DNA of 64,000 bases, from NCBI RefSeq assembly GCF_015234355.1, contig NZ_JADGMV010000003.1, positions 357,670 through 421,669 of the forward strand, given 5' to 3'. The position numbers and the translations under genes are program-made. The notes under the pieces were generated by a model. It was given only the letters and a program-made list of their open reading frames with translations, did no database searches and was not told where the DNA came from. Source of the DNA: Psychrobacter sp. NG25. GTDB lineage: Bacteria; Pseudomonadota; Gammaproteobacteria; Pseudomonadales; Moraxellaceae. Each line of letters opens with the position of its first letter. The stretch's first letter is position 1. Shown piece after piece: positions 63,728-64,000 of the stretch.

Positions 63728-64000
63728 TTAAAAGAACCCCATTTTTTTAGGATCGTAAGACACCAGCATGTTTTTGGTTTGCTGATAATGATCAAGCATC
63801 ATCAAATGGTTCTCACGGCCGATACCAGACTGTTTATAACCACCGAATGCAGAATGCGACGGATAGATGTGATAGCAGTTCGTCCATACGCGGCCCGCTT
63901 GAATACCACGGCCGAAGCGATATGCCTTATGTACACTGCGCGTCCAAATACCAGCGCCTAAACCATATAGTGTATCGTTGGCAATTCTCATTGCATCTTC
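63728..64000 (-). CDS. aldehyde dehydrogenase, C-terminal part (continues past window end)
   Basis: Ninety codons of the C terminus are present: [55 protein letters not shown] and the ending [16 protein letters not shown], typical of the ExaC/AldB-type NAD-dependent acetaldehyde dehydrogenases. It would oxidise the acetaldehyde made by EutBC. The reading frame is open to the window edge, so the start lies beyond 64000. Confidence 0.93.
   Translation of the reverse strand, partial: EDAMRIANDTLYGLGAGIWTRSVHKAYRFGRGIQAGRVWTNCYHIYPSHSAFGGYKQSGIGRENHLMMLDHYQQTKNMLVSYDPKKMGFF

Noticed and set aside
1..64000. CRISPR array or complete prophage
   Set aside because: No regularly spaced repeats beyond the very short tandem units noted, and no phage structural, lysis or integrase genes.

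Overview
The window reads as chromosomal DNA of a gammaproteobacterium of the Moraxellaceae, most like Psychrobacter. The basis is the moderately AT-rich composition and the gene content and order: petABC next to sspAB, leuCDB followed by infA, truA and fimV, metG on the opposite strand from an apbC/mrp-dcd pair, two FadL-type porins, and FimV with LysM. This is a family-level inference from recognised proteins; no database search was run. Most of the window is ordinary core metabolism, and accessory or decayed material is concentrated in a few patches.

Left edge (1-3300): a decayed Rhs/YD-repeat fragment, two tandem paralogous small membrane proteins and a larger unknown membrane protein lie beside the 3' end of a tRNA-Leu(UAA)/tRNA-Cys pair, a typical place for island insertion. 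3.5-9.7 kb: a sodium:solute symporter with a 44-residue companion membrane protein, then an FdhF/YdeP-type molybdopterin oxidoreductase with its FdhD sulfurtransferase. 9.8-12.8 kb is a scar zone: a possible IS end, a LysR/LysE divergent pair, a 21-codon stub of thrH, a MITE-like element, a VOC protein and an IS5-family transposase relic. 12.8-17.1 kb: a COG1101/COG4120/COG2984 ABC importer with two tandem lipoprotein binding proteins.

17.6-28.7 kb: a small secreted Gly/His/Asn-rich protein preceded by a 14-bp repeat that creates chained five-codon ORFs, then metG, then a ketone-body/short-chain acid cassette (GntP permease, AtoE-type transporter, CoA-transferase A and B, 3-hydroxybutyrate dehydrogenase) between metG and apbC-dcd. 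28.8-35.7 kb: sspB, sspA, the cytochrome bc1 operon, uup and slyX. 35.8-41 kb: two tandem FadL-family outer membrane proteins and PutP. 41.4-47.1 kb: a LysR regulator divergent from leuC-leuD-(lipoprotein)-leuB.

47.4-57.3 kb: an L,D-transpeptidase, infA, truA, an asparaginase, FimV encoded as two separate genes split at the membrane segment, queA and dinB. 57.7-59.2 kb: a small unknown protein and a ParD-like/methionine aminopeptidase operon behind a perfect palindromic operator-like site. 59.3-64 kb: ethanolamine use without microcompartment genes (eutC, eutB, an ethanolamine permease and the end of an aldehyde dehydrogenase), with a second MITE-like element and a strong inverted repeat between permease and eutB.

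I saw no CRISPR array, rRNA, complete IS, prophage or biosynthetic cluster. The observations most worth following are the ParD-like/Map operon with its palindrome, the split FimV, the chained mini-ORFs before the Gly/His/Asn protein, the Rhs remnant with duplicated membrane proteins, and the two MITE-like elements.
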